Shown here: in pieces, positions 23,950-36,324 of the stretch
How positions within the stretch are numbered: position 1 is the first letter of the stretch
Layout of the letters: every line of letters begins with the position of its first letter
From: Chamaecrista fasciculata
Lineage: Eukaryota > Streptophyta > Magnoliopsida > Fabales > Fabaceae
Reading direction: 5' to 3'
Length of the DNA stretch: 64,000 bases
NCBI GenBank assembly: GCA_003254925.1
Contig: QANZ01042139.1
Span: forward strand, 60,315-124,314
Made by a program: the position numbers and the translations under genes
Notes under the pieces: model-generated
Database searches by the model: none
Seen by the model: the letters and a program-made list of their open reading frames with translations, nothing else
What the model was told of the DNA's origin: nothing

Positions 23950-26346
23950 CCCAAGACTAGTTGTGTTCCAAAAGATGTCTACTTGTTAATAAAGTAAATA
24001 TTAATCAGCATGATCTCAATTATCATCAGCATTTTAGACTTTAGAGCTTAGAGGTTCTTCCTTCCTCAGAAATTTTAAGTATCTCCAAAAGCTGAAAATG
24101 TAAATAGATCAGGTTGGATAAGCCGATGAACATGATCAGGTTATCTCCAAAGTAGCAGACCTATTTCCTACTGGGTATCAAGGTTACTACAGCATTTTGG
24201 TGCTAAATACTACAATTCAGCAGTGGGTTCTAGCAGTTTTCAACTGTTTAGTTCAATTCCTCACATCTGTAGGACCAGGATGGTGGAACCTACAATTAGA
24301 TCCATATATACAGGAATGAGGAGCCAATGTGTGTAAGTGGAAAGGACACTTTTACTCCCCCTTATTACAAGATTAGACTTGTATCACAAGTTCCCCTCAA
24401 ACTAAAACAGCCTGCTCCTCAATCATTAAGAACAAAATTTTGAGACTACTTAGTACTTACAGAGAACTCAATCAGGGAACGAAATTGTATAAGCTTTAAG
24501 AAATGAGCCCTGATATTGCTGTCTCAATAGTTAAAAACTTCCCCTCAAGTCAAGGCGTTTGTTTTAAAGCCATTACTATATCTTCAATCTTTTCCATACT
24601 TGCAGCCTTAGGTGATACTGCAACAGTAATGACACCAAAAACTTTTGTCAATCCCAAACTTTTTATTTGATTGGATATGCCCGCTAATAGATGAAAAAAA
24701 TAATGTGAGCAGGACAATCACAAACGTAAATAGCTAAGCAGCTTATAAATGAATTGCCGCGAGAAGTTCCAAGAAACTCATAAAGATGAAGTGCTCCGAA
24801 AGTAATTTGCATATAATTTACGCCAACAGAATAGTTGAGACAAGTAGCTAAGTCAAGTAAACACAATAGCCCATACTGCAAACTACAAACTACAAATATA
24901 CAAGTACCAAGGGACAATTTTCAATTAATAATGGAGCCCAGACAGTGGCAAAATTATTTACCAACCATCGTGTCTGTGTTTGTATCTGTATTCCATTATA
25001 ATTGACGCTTCACATGTGAAATAACAACATCCCTGAAACTATGGTGAACAAAATCTAGGATCAATAAGGTGTTGATCTAAATTGTAAGAGATTAATATCG
25101 CTTGAGTGATGATCTAGTTTTAAAATTTTGTAAATACAATTGCTTTTATTTGGAGATTTTTTTATCCTAGTCAAGTGCGCGCAACTTAGGTCGAATTTAG
25201 ATTAATTAGAACAAAATTCTTAAAATTGAGCAGAGAACAAAAAAAAAAGCATGATGTTGTGGATATAAGGATAAACTAATTTATTAGATGAAAAAGAAAA
25301 AGGAAGAAACTTATAAGTCACTTCATTTTTATTAGACTAGATGAGATTCGTAAAACATACCAACAATGATACATTTGAATTGTGTATATGAAATAGCGGT
25401 GTGGGGTGCCATGAGTGTTTCACAATGTGAGTGTCTTCAACAAGGGCCACATTGTTAAGTGACATGTCATGTGCCTCCAAAAATTTGAAATTCCAATTCA
25501 ACCATTTGATGCACCCATTTGATGTATGTTCCGAAAAAGTTAAAATATTTTATAGTGTGATAATTTATTTTTAACAAATTTAATTTACATATTTTTATTT
25601 TAATTTCCAAGAAAAAAATTATTGAAATTTATTAATTATATGAATTTTAAAAATTAAAAGATATAAATTGAATTTTTAAAGATTAAATTGCCAGTTTGAA
25701 TATCATTCTATGACAAATTAACAATGCCAAACATGTATGTTTACTCATTTTTTTTAAACATTAATACATGATATACTAAACCCTTGCTAGTTCCATACCT
25801 CCATTAATTAGATTAGCCAAACAAAATTCACATCACGTGGGGTATCTAAATTGTGAATGATTGTTACAGTACTATGTCGAGATTATACACTAATTAATTA
25901 ATTATATGGCTATTATGTACAAGTTAATTAGATTTATAAGTGGCCTGCAAACCCATAAGCCCTAATGAACACTAAACAGTACTTTGAGATCGAAGAAATC
26001 AAATGACATAAGAAGCAAAATCATTATGTGTGTATAATGATATAGAATACATCCAAAATCCAAAGATATATACACGTCGATAGGATCAAGTAAGCAGTAT
26101 ACTTATATTGGGTATCGCAATTTGCAAATTAATGAAGAGGCATAAAGATTATCGTAATTCATATATAGTTAAGCAATTGGAAGAATCAAATCAAAAAGAT
26201 GTGATATGCGCACAAAATCCTTGTAGGATATGTTGGCCCCCATAAGCATCAACTCGAGGGACCAAGGATCAAACATCTACTCTTTCCATATTCATCTATA
26301 ATATATGTCTGTAAATTATATATTGCATGTGCGTATATCTATACTA
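23950..26346. other. Gene-free interval
   Basis: No supported gene. The part at 24100-24950 has a more balanced composition and could be a worn retrotransposon or pseudogene, but no frame gives a recognisable domain. The rest is AT-rich. Confidence 0.45.
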
Positions 26347-26526
26347 TTAGGGGCTTTGCGTGCCCTAACGGGCACGCAAATATGTATATAAAATAAATAA
26401 GGGACTAAATTGTTAACTTAGTAAAGAAAGAGGGACCAAATAGTAAATTTTCTCTTATTTTTAATTTCATAGACTATAGTTTTAAATATGGACGACCAGA
26501 AAGGGGTGGAGCCATATAATATAAGA
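26347..26526 (-). mobile_element. Non-autonomous Helitron, copy C (180 bp)
   Basis: On the minus strand it starts TCTTATATTATATGGCTCC and ends with a perfect hairpin GCGTGCCC-GTTA-GGGCACGC followed by AAAGCCCCTAA, next to host T (A at 26346 on the plus strand). CTAA fits the CTRR 3' rule. It lies head to head with copy D. Confidence 0.78.
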
Positions 26527-26867
26527 TATAAGATATGGCTCCATCTCTTTATAATTGGTCAAAATTATTGAATTAAAAAAATTAAAAAAAAAATCACCCA
26601 CTTTTCTCTAACTAGCCCACGTTCATCTCATCCAAACATTTACAAATTAATAAAATATCAATTTCTATCTTAAATGTATGAGGTAATTTCAAATTGGTCC
26701 TAAATATTTTATTTATTTTAGATGAATCTTACATATTTTTATAATTTTTCAAATTGGTCCCAAACTTACTCATTTATCAAAATAAAAATTTTGTGTAATC
26801 TTTAACTTTAATTAATTCAAACGTACATACATATTAGCGTGCCCGTTAGGGCACGCCAAGCCCCTAG
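26527..26867 (+). mobile_element. Non-autonomous Helitron, copy D (about 340 bp)
   Basis: The 3' end is textbook: GCGTGCCC-GTTA-GGGCACGC, then CAAGCCCCTAG and host T at 26868. The 5' part carries ATATGGCTCCATCTCTTTA and ATTGGTCAAAATT like copy B, but the TC terminus itself is worn, so the left border is approximate. Confidence 0.7.
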
Positions 26868-27139
26868 TTATATTATATGTGTGAGGGTGCTTTTGGTTGG
26901 TAAAAAATAATTAAATTAAAAATTAAAAAATAAGAAATAAATATGTGGAACTTGATAATTGGCTAAGTGTATATAGATAATAGGAGAGAGAAAGTAGTAG
27001 ATCAGTAGATGGAATTTAAGAAAGTGAAAACTTATTATTTGATCTTTTAATTTTCACACTTCTAATGATTTAGTCCTTAAATAATAAAAATATACTATTT
27101 AGTTACTAAATAACTATAACTGTCAAATCAAACATTACA

Positions 27140-27178
27140 TACATATTTTCGTGCCTGTTAGAGTACAAAAAGCCCTAG
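27140..27178 (+). mobile_element. Worn Helitron 3' end
   Basis: CGTGCCTGTTAGAGTAC followed by AAAAAGCCCTAG and T resembles the family 3' end with hairpin substitutions. The 5' end was not found. A fragment similar to the reversed 5' terminus (GGACGATCAGAAGG) follows at about 27197. Confidence 0.45.
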
Positions 27179-27254
27179 TATTAATATATGAGTGGGAGGA
27201 CGATCAGAAGGCTCCTCCGTATATGTTAGTATAGATATATATTTCTCTTTAAAA

Positions 27255-27690
27255 TAAATAAAATCTTTTTTTATCAACAAAGTAGTAGGATATGCTGAAT
27301 ACAATATTATGATCATCGTCTAACCAAATATGCTCATCAACGAAGTTACTAAAGACTTTAGCAAAAGCATGAGCTGCTCTATTTGCACTACGCCTATTCT
27401 AACTAAAAGAGAAGTAAGGAACGCAGTAACTGTAACTAGCTAGTTACACTAGACATATATAATCAAACCCAAATAAGATGCATCAAAATTATCATCCTCT
27501 AAAAACTTGCAGAGGACTAGTCACCTTCAACAATCAATTTCTTACAACCCAATCTCCAAAAAATCAAATCATAAGACTCAACCAACACGGCTGTCCATGG
27601 CAAATAAAAGTCTCTTGAATTATCACTATGGATTATTGCACCATCATAATTTAGTTTGAAAACTCCAATTGAGGTTACCAATTGCCTCGT
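27255..27690 (-). pseudogene. LINE RNase H relic
   Basis: Read on the minus strand, pieces in several frames match the C-terminal RNase H region of plant LINEs: FKLNYDGAIIHSDNS, CKKLIVEGD then LQVF after a stop and shift, and finally RSANRAAHAFAKVFSNF with VDEHIWLDD. The order and spacing fit the family. Frameshifts and a stop show it is dead. It is in opposite orientation to the zf-RVT relic at 21 kb and is probably a separate insertion. Confidence 0.5.
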
Positions 27691-27763
27691 TCTACGGCGT
27701 TGGGCATCCTACTACTGTTGTCATTATTTTGGAAGAATTCAAATTTCAGTTTCACACACTTAC

Positions 27764-28046
27764 TGGTAAAGTCTTACATTGCTTGGTTAGAAGACTTTCT
27801 AACTCTATATATATAATGAGGCAACCCTTTCCTTTTGAAAGCTCTTTTTTCATGGTATCAGAGCCTCGTTTGGGCATGTGGGATAGATGAGTCTTACTTT
27901 GGGCTACCCTGAGAATAACTCGTTGGCTTCACACTCCTATGTTAGGCGTGAGGAGGCATGTTGAAGTCCCATATTGTTTGGTTAAAATGCTTTCTAACTC
28001 TAAATATAATAAAGCAACCCTCTCTCTTTGAGAGCTCTTTTAAAAT
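27764..28046 (+). mobile_element. TRIM (miniature LTR) retrotransposon
   Basis: The left LTR (27764-27852) and right LTR (27959-about 28046) are diverged copies of about 88 bp (AAGTC-TACATTG/CATATTG, TTGGTTA, CTTTCTAACTCTA, AGCTCTTTT). Immediately after the left LTR is TGGTATCAGAGC, the primer-binding site complementary to initiator tRNA-Met. A purine-rich GGCGTGAGGAGGCA precedes the right LTR, which starts TGTTGAAGTCCC. The internal part is about 106 bp and encodes nothing, as expected for TRIMs. No clear 5-bp target duplication was seen. Confidence 0.7.
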
Positions 28047-29078
28047 ATGTTAGGTCTTTCTACACTAATCAATAAACTGATATGGATTCAAATGATTGAG
28101 GAGAGTGAGATTCCATAACAGTTATATTTCTTCTCTCCCAAATTTTGTAAGCCACAATTAAATAGTAAACAGCATAAATTGGTCTTTATGATCCAGAAGT
28201 TTACCATTCTAAAAAGCTCAATTCACTCTCAGACTCACCAACAAAAGGAACATTATTAGAAGCAGACCATAGGCCCTGTATATATATATAGAACAACAAA
28301 TAACAAGGGCATGCATGGCACTTTCTTCTTCTAAGTGACCCAATGGGCAGATAGCTAGGATAAGTTGTTATCTTCAACAATATAACATTTATCCCATAAG
28401 TAGGATCTTTAGTCCTTCTATATAAATTTGAAGATCACTCCTAATTTTTATCTTATAAATGAAGCATATGCCATGCTTTTAATTTATATTTTTACTGTGA
28501 ATTCTTATGATTTTATAGGAATGAAGTTTGAAGTATAAAAAAGCTCCATTTGTTTCTAAATTGAGTAAATGAGTTGTCACTTTTTTAACAACTAATTCCA
28601 ATTAAAGTAAAGATGAAGATTTGGCAGCATCTCACCTTTATTTTTTTTCTTTCTTGGTTACAGTTAGCATCTTACTTTAATGAAGGTTGACCATTAAGAT
28701 TAGAATATAACAATTTCTTTTTAATTTTTTTTTAATATTTGAATTAGTCTCAAAGTCATAAATACTTTTTTTATTCAATATTTTTAAAAACGTAAATGAT
28801 TTAATTTCATAAATAATATTTTAAAGAGTAAAATTTAATATTTATGAAAAATTAAATGTAAAAAAATATATATTCATATTTAAAGAACAAATTGTAATTT
28901 TAAAAATAATTTAGGGACAAAAAATATCTTTACTCTGTTTTTTTTCATAATATATATACAACAACTTGAACAAATATTGTTGTTTTGTGCCAAAAAAAAA
29001 AAACTTAGCTTTGAATAAAGTAATTTTTTTTCCTTTTTGGTCTGAACTTTGAATAAAGTAATTGATTGTAGGGTGGGT
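28047..29078. other. Gene-free AT-rich stretch
   Basis: No supported gene or complete element. Poly-A and poly-T tracts are frequent. Confidence 0.5.
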
Positions 29079-29376
29079 NNNNNNNNNNNNNNNNNNNNNN
29101 NNNNNNNNNNNNNNNNNNNNNNNNNNNNNNNNNNNNNNNNNNNNNNNNNNNNNNNNNNNNNNNNNNNNNNNNNNNNNNNNNNNNNNNNNNNNNNNNNNNN
29201 NNNNNNNNNNNNNNNNNNNNNNNNNNNNNNNNNNNNNNNNNNNNNNNNNNNNNNNNNNNNNNNNNNNNNNNNNNNNNNNNNNNNNNNNNNNNNNNNNNNN
29301 NNNNNNNNNNNNNNNNNNNNNNNNNNNNNNNNNNNNNNNNNNNNNNNNNNNNNNNNNNNNNNNNNNNNNNNNNNNN
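29079..29376. other. Assembly gap (298 N)
   Basis: Unsequenced. TTTGAATAAAGTAATT phrases repeat just before it (near 29012 and 29048), suggesting a repeat-caused gap. Confidence 0.99.
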
Positions 29377-30980
29377 TATTTTTTTTGTTCAGCTTTGGTC
29401 TTTAATATTTTCTAAAAGTTTCATAATTGATCCATAATTATTGAATGATGTCATATCTTTCTCATTTCTCGATGACTCTAATTGAATAAAGAAAAAAGTC
29501 ATTAAATTTAACACGTAGCTCTGATTTTATTGTGTCCGAGTTTAAAACGAGAGAAATATAACCATATTTAATAGTTAGGGACTAATTATAGAACTTTTAA
29601 GAAATATTAAAGACTAAAACGAAATAAAAAGATATTAAAGATCAAGACGGAAATTTGGATAAACATACGGGACCAAAATAGAATCTTGGCTTATAAAAAA
29701 TATATATCCGCCTCCGCCCCCCAACCTACAATCCTGGCTCCGCGCTGACTTTAATTGATGTGAATATCTTATTTAATAGTAATATCAAAGAGGTAAGAGG
29801 TATTTCCTAACCTTCCACCAATATTTATCTTCATTTAAATTTTTTTATCAAAAGAAAATAAGAACTAGAGTATTTGATTTGACACTTAAATATAAATGAG
29901 ATTTTTTTAACACAAATATAAATGAGCTAAATACTCGTCAATCATTTTTTTCATTATATGCGCAGCCTATACATTTGATATATTCATAGTTAACAGATGC
30001 TTAACATTTTTCAAATTAAATATCTAAAAATTGGGTACAACATTATTATGGACTAATGACAAAAACTTCAAATAGGAGAATTTTCAGTATGAATATTAAT
30101 AGATTAAAATTATAGGCAAGTTAAATATCCATTCAACGACAAGTGGCTAATCTTAGCCCATACCAATTGAGGGATGCATGCATATACCAGAAATATATGT
30201 ATATATATATCCAAATAATGGAGGATGTCGCACCTTTTTAGCCATGTGGGCATCTAGGTGCGACTTCTGTCTTGACTCTCTTAAACGAATAAAAAATAAC
30301 ACATTACACATGTACAATTGCATCTTATTATTGCAAAAGCCATTTTCAAAAAAATACCCCAAAAAAAGACTTACTGTGTTAATTACATTTTCTCTCTTAG
30401 CCAGCCCTTTTGTTTCATAAGAGGCAGGCTCTATTATTAATCTTCTTCACATGGGATTAGTACCTTTAATAAGGACTACCCAACTGCCCTTTCAAAAAAA
30501 TTAGTGTTTTAACGTTGAATAATTGTCTTGCATACCTAAGAATCATATTTTTATATAAAGAATATAAGAACTCTAACTTACCCTCTTCAACTATTTCTCC
30601 TTTCTTGTTTGGCTTCTACTTTTTAAATAACTTGACAAAATTAAACTTTATATTGAAGCAATATGATATGTGGTTATATGTTAGAAGAGGAATCTAATCA
30701 CGATGAGATTGTTTTGAATCTGTGTATAAATTGCAAATCAACCGTCATTAATAAAGCCTTAATTTTTTTTTCCAAGGTATCCCCAGCTCGATAGGCCGAG
30801 GACTAATCCTCCGCGGACCGGTACTTCATTTAAATAAAGTCTTCAATTTGATTATCTTTGCTAGGGAGATTAATTAGATTCTATGATTTTATTAAAAGAA
30901 AAAAAAGATTGATTGATACATGTATATCAATTAATAGAGAGATAATCTTTTAGATCCACTTTAGTGGAGCCCACGCATAT
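29377..30980. other. Repeat-derived, gene-free stretch
   Basis: 29380-29700 carries GGTC/GACC-type phrases (TTTGGTCTTTAATATTTTC and its rough complement near 29600) as in long-terminal-repeat DNA elements, with the left end lost in the gap. The remainder to 30980 shows no gene. Confidence 0.45.
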
Positions 30981-30987
30981 AATAAAA

Positions 30988-31246
30988 CTAGGACTTTGCG
31001 TGTCCGTTATTAGGGATCAAAATGAAATTGATAATAAATATTATGGACTCAAATGAGGTTTTGGCCTAAAAAAAAGATAAGGAGAGAGAGGGGCATAACC
31101 CTCGTTATTAACCCACTTTCTAGTTTTTTATTTAATTTATAATTATAATATGAACAATTATATATTTTTTAATTGGTTAATTAAAGTTTAGCCTAAAGTT
31201 AAAAAAGATGGACGACCAGAAAAGGGTGGAGCCATATAATATAAGA
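30988..31246 (-). mobile_element. Non-autonomous Helitron, copy E (259 bp)
   Basis: Minus-strand 5' end TCTTATATTATATGGCTCC; 3' end with GCAAAGTCCTAG next to host T (A at 30987). The terminal hairpin is altered as in copy A, and the interior is closely shared with copy A, marking a subfamily. Confidence 0.7.
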
Positions 31247-31921
31247 CTAGGAAGCATGGACACTTCATTTTGAAGGCGTGTCGCCGTGTCAGACACGTGT
31301 CAGTGTCCGACACTCGTATGACACCGGCACGACACATATCCATAAATTTTAGAATATAAATCAATTTTTTGTAACTTTAACATGATAGGCAAGAGAAAAT
31401 AATAATAGATATGACATATATTATGAATAAAAATAGTAATTTTTAATTNTATCTTGAAATTTATGAAAATTCATTTAAAAGATAATTTTTAATGTTTGAA
31501 AACTCATTTGACCAATCAAAAGAAACCTTAACAAATACCTAAAAGCAAATGTTAGAAGCCATATAAATATAAATGGAAGTATATGGTGAATGGTTATTGG
31601 CTAAGACAAAAAAGAAGAAAGAAATTTAAGGGGAAGAGATAGAGATTTGGTTTGGCCCGGCAATCAAGCAAGCGTGTTCCCAAATACCCACTCCCCATGT
31701 GCCCTTAACCCTTTCCAAAAATCAGCACAAAAAACCAAACCCCTCTTTTATTCTCTCTTCATTTACTCTCTCTGCTCTTCTTTCTCACTTTCTTGCTTCC
31801 CTAAACTCTCGCTTTTTCACTATCCCACCACCCCACTATACAAGGGTCTATGCTTTCTTTCTTTCATTTTTTTTTAATTTTTTTCCCTCTCTTCTCTTTG
31901 TCCTTATCCTCCCCTCTCTAT

Positions 31922-31930
31922 CATTATATA
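31922..31930 (+). promoter_or_regulatory. Possible TATA box of the ubiquitin-like gene
   Basis: ATTATATAAC lies about 115 bases before the start codon within a pyrimidine-rich promoter and leader. Position fits, but no other element was verified. Confidence 0.4.
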
Positions 31931-32040
31931 ACTTCCCAACTTCCACTCTTCTCCAACACTACCACTCCTTCTTCACTTTCACAAATCACACCTACCACAT
32001 TATTCAAGTTTGAATTTTGAAGTACCTAACAAACAAAACC

Positions 32041-32644
32041 ATGATCAAGTTGAGGCCAAAGAGGTTTTGCAGAAGTAGTTCTTCCAAGATCAGTAATGGA
32101 AACAAAGGCTCACCCCCACAAACTCCACAAAAGGATGCCAGAAGCAGCATCACTTCTGAGATCAAATGGGAGCTTCGTCCTGGTGGCATGCTTGTTCAGA
32201 GAAGGGAAACCAACCAGAATATTGAAGGAGAAGACGGGATTATCACTATCAGAGTCTCTGCTGTGTCTCACTCCCATGATGTCTCTGTCTCTGTCCAAGC
32301 CACTTCAACTTTCGGTAATTAACTATGATCCCAAAATTGAAACTTTTTTTTTTAAGTATGTATGTATGTATAGTGTTCAATGTTCAGTGGGTATTTGACA
32401 AAAGTTCTGAATGAATGAATGAATGATGGGTTTTGCAGGGGAATTAAAGATGATACTGTCACTAGTAACAAGTCTGGAGCCCAGAGAGCAGAGGCTTTTG
32501 TTCAAAGGAAAAGAGAGAGATGATGATGAACACCTTCACATGGTAGGAGTTAGAAACAAGGACAAGGTTCTGTTGCTACAAGATCCAGCCATCAAGGAGA
32601 AGATGATGCTTGGCTTGATGGCAGGCCAACCCATCAGGGTTTGA
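32041..32644 (+). CDS. Ubiquitin-like protein resembling BAG co-chaperone N-terminus
   Basis: 159-residue protein in two exons (32041-32314 and 32439-32644; the splice falls within a Gly codon). It has a basic N-terminus (MIKLRPKRFCRSSSSK), the signature IKWELRPGGMLVQRRE seen at the start of plant BAG1-4 type regulators, then a ubiquitin-like fold (ITIRVSAVSHSHDVSVSVQA, FGELKMILS, LEPREQRLLFKGKER, VRNKDKVLLLQDP). It stops at GQPIRV without the Hsp70-binding BAG helices. Arabidopsis has similar short ubiquitin-like proteins, so this is likely complete rather than truncated. The CT-rich leader (31730-32000) supports the start. Confidence 0.82.
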
Positions 32645-32899
32645 CTAATTACTCTGATTAATGAATCATGTAACCTAATTAGAGTACTAACCACAAAACG
32701 AAAGTGGAGGAATTGAAGGAAGCTGATCAGAGTGATGAATCTTCCTTCACCTCACCTGTAGTCTTAGATTAGGAGCAACTTAATTAATTATGTACTTACC
32801 TGAAAAGTGTGTAAGCTAAGCTAATCTGCTGATGCAATGCATTGTCACTATGTTACATTTGTATTAAATCTAAATTCCTGATTATTCTGTGTTTTGTTT

Positions 32900-33808
32900 A
32901 ATCACATAAATAAACCCAAGCGTGCAACCAAAAAGAATTATTATAGAATCAAATGGGAAAGGTAAAGCGGAAGTTTTGGTTAAGGTTGGGAGAGTTTTTT
33001 AAGAGAAGGTGGCAGATATTGGGGTTGTAAAGTTGAAGATTTTAGGGACAAAAAATGGAGTTCAATCAAGTACCTATAATTTTATAACATTAATATAATA
33101 ATATCAAAAGGTAACCTACTGGGCTCTACAAGAACCTAAGTGGGAGGCAAAAACAGGGTCCCATGAAAAGTAGTTCACTGAGATTCTGGGTCTGAAGTGG
33201 CTAGCATAATGATTTTACTCTCACCCGAGTTTAATTTCGTCTGTTCCATATTACTGAACGAATGATCAGAATCTGGGGACAGAATTGATCGAGAGCTTTA
33301 ATAAAGATAGTTCGTCAAAGGTAGATACATCACGCCTGAGAGTAAACTAGATATATATTTAAAGAAGAAAAAGGAAAGAAGCAAATAGAAAGACAATGCA
33401 CGCATTAACTTTTGCTTTCCTCCTACTTGAAAGTAGGGTTGTGACTAATTTAAAAAATAATAAAAATATGTAGGAGTAATTTAAAATAAATAAAATATAA
33501 GAGACCAATTTGAAATCTACTATATACATAAGGGACAAATTTGAAGTTTTGACCTTTTATTTATTGATTATCTTAGTTAATGTATGACAAATTTGTGTAT
33601 TAAGATTAAAATTTAAACACTTAAAAAGTATAAGGATTTGTTCAAGAAAATAAAATTATAAGGACTAACTTGAAATTTTGAATAAAGTGTACGGATCAAA
33701 TAATCTATTTTTTTAAAAAAATTTATACCTTTAAAATCTGGTTGCCTTTACATTCCACCGTTGCTAAGAGATGAATCACACTTTCACATAATAATGATAT
33801 AGAATTAA
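32900..33808. other. Gene-free interval
   Basis: 3' flank of the ubiquitin-like gene followed by AT-rich DNA with phrases such as AGGGACAAATTTGAAGTTT typical of repeat edges. No gene was seen. Confidence 0.45.
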
Positions 33809-34201
33809 GGGTAAATTACACTTTGGTACCCTGTGGTTTGACCCTATTTCACTTTGGTATCCTGTGGTTTGAAACCTGACACTTTGGTGCCCTTTGGAGC
33901 TATTTTGTAATTTTGACCATTTCAAATTTTTCAAAAAATACATATTGACCATAAAACATTTTCAAAAAAATTACAAATAGGTCCCTGGATACATATTATC
34001 TAGGGATTAAAATGAAAACTTTAAAAAAAAATTGAGGTCAATATGTATTTTATGCAAAATTTGTTAGGGTTAAAATTACAAAATAGCTCTAAAAGTTACC
34101 AAAGTGTTAATAGAGAATACCACAGGGTACCAAAGTGTCAGGTTTCGAGCCACATGGTACCAAAGTGAAATAGAGTCAAACCACAAGGTACCAAAGTATG
34201 T
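33809..34201. mobile_element. MITE-like element with long inverted termini, probably Mutator-type
   Basis: The left arm (GGGTAAATTACACTTTGGTA, then CCCTGTGGTTTGACC and TTTCACTTTGGTATCC) is mirrored by the right arm ending ACCACAAGGTACCAAAGTA. Arms of about 115 bp flank a non-coding centre. The 9-bp TAGAATTAA at 33800-33808 recurs at 34202-34210 as a candidate target duplication, which would fit Mutator-like elements. The two outermost ends do not mirror perfectly. Confidence 0.65.
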
Positions 34202-34209
34202 TAGAATTA

Positions 34210-36320
34210 AACTTGATATAGAAAATAGTTTTTAGTTTTCTAAATGCCACGTGTTGACAATAATGAATGGACAAACCAATTTTTCAACAAAAGCAACGGT
34301 TGAGATTCCAACTAGAGAGAAATAAACAAAATAACTATATTCTTAATAAATTTTTTGGTTGGTTTTAAAAATCGTTAATATATATAAATGCACTTAAGTT
34401 TTTTCTTTTAGAATATCTTAATGGATGCCGTACTCACCCTAATGGGCTAATGGCTAAGATCAAGTAGTATGTCCAGTGGCCTAGTGGGCTTTGTATAATT
34501 GTATTAATTTTGCACTTTTAAAATTAATAACTGGTTAATCAAAATTAGCAGGTGATTAATTAGAGTGATAATTATTTTATTTTTTAAATAAAATTTAAAT
34601 TTAAAGTCTTGTTAAACATATTTTTGTAAAATTTTAAATTTAATAATTCATGAAAATTAAAATCAAATTTAAATTAATCGAAATAAACTAAAATTCCGAT
34701 GTTTAAAACATAACTTTGTTGAATAATCAAAAGTAACATGGTGTCGTATTTATTTATTGTTTACTTTTCTAAGCATAAAATGGTCAAACAGGAATTCAAG
34801 CATGAGATGAAGCCCAATGATATCATTGCAATTTAACCAGTTGGACCCATTACAATCATGCCACTTGGGCCTCATAAACTCAACGCATGCATTCATTCAC
34901 ATTTCCCTTTCCAACAAAAGCAATTTCTCTGACTTTTTCTTTTCTCTCTCGGTCTGATCAGATCAGATATACATACAATACACCGAGCTTTTCTTTAAAA
35001 TAATTATCTAAACGCATCATAGAATAAACCCATATAATATTATTGTATTAGTGAAAATTCTATGTATTGTTTGGAATTTTGAACGCAATAGGCTTATAGG
35101 CCTGTGAAGTATGAATCGAGGAATGTGATTGCTTGCTTGGTGCGACTTCCGAGTGTGAGATGTGAAAGTGTCCTTTACCAAAATAATTAAAACTCTCTCG
35201 TTATTTTCTTCGAAATAGCCAATAGGAGTTTGATACGTAGGGGTACTTTTGAAAAGACGATTAGATTAGAAATTTAGAATAAAAAGGATTGGCAAGTGAC
35301 AACTTAGCTTGTACTTTTGTCAAACGTCGAGATCGAGGGATGCTAAGAGAGACAGTCTTGTCTCCTGAATTAACTGCCTTGTTTTCTGCTTCAAAATAAT
35401 TGAAATGAAAGGTAGGTGGCGAGTGTGGGACATTCACATGAAAATCCAGTAATTACGTCCCTTGGCACCAAACAAACCAAATGTCCTACATATTTTGTAG
35501 GCTTTTTCATTCACAAGGAATGCCCAAAATTTAAGATGACATGATATGATATGATATGATAAGTTGATAAAAGTTAAATGGGGATATGATATCAAAACCC
35601 AAAAGTTGTTGTGTTGCCATCAACCAGTGTTTTTTCCCATTAATTTATAATCTTGAACACGACAATCGCGAATGCAATGCAAGCTGGACATGTTTCTTAA
35701 TTACTCTCAAAATAGGGCTTCTTTTCAACATATAAAGAAACCATAAGTGTTTGTACCAAAACAAATTAAAACAAGAAACCATATATAACTGCTTACTCAA
35801 CCTGACACTGACACTAGCTATAACCATATCCACAACTATAACCATGTGCATGACCCACTATACTCTCCTATAATTCATGGTTTTGGTTGTTCCACTTTAA
35901 ACTCTCCTTTTTAATAATCTCAGTCACTCATCACTATATTCTCACTTAAACCACACACACCCACAAACCCACAAAAGCTAAGCCAGAATCTATCATCTAT
36001 ACCCTTTTAACTACTTTTTCAACGACATACCTCATTTTTCTCCACCTTGCCTCCTCCCTTGTTCTTTTTGGCTTCTTCCTTCCCATCACTCACTAACTGA
36101 GCATATTCCCAGGCCACCTTTCTCTCCAACATTGAAATCCTATGCTAGTGTAAACACTACAAGGTATTAATTCATCATGCTAGCTCCTACATATATAGTG
36201 ATGACTGATGAGTTTAGCTTATTGTAGGTTCTATGTAACTTTTTTGTTTGATGCAGAGAGGTTAAATTGAAGGAAGATTCAAGCACACACACAGGGCAGA
36301 GCAGATCAGAGCAGAGGAGA
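34210..36320. other. Interval upstream of the miRNA hairpin
   Basis: No protein gene was seen. 35540-35565 holds a TGATATGA repeat. From about 35880 the sequence becomes CT- and CA-rich, resembling a plant promoter and leader, and probably belongs to the miRNA transcription unit. Confidence 0.4.
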
Positions 36321-36324
36321 GAGA

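Noticed and set aside
24000..24960. Possible pseudogene from balanced composition
   Set aside because: No frame on either strand gave a recognisable domain.
29049..29415. Open frames across the N gap
   Set aside because: They consist almost entirely of unknown residues from N.
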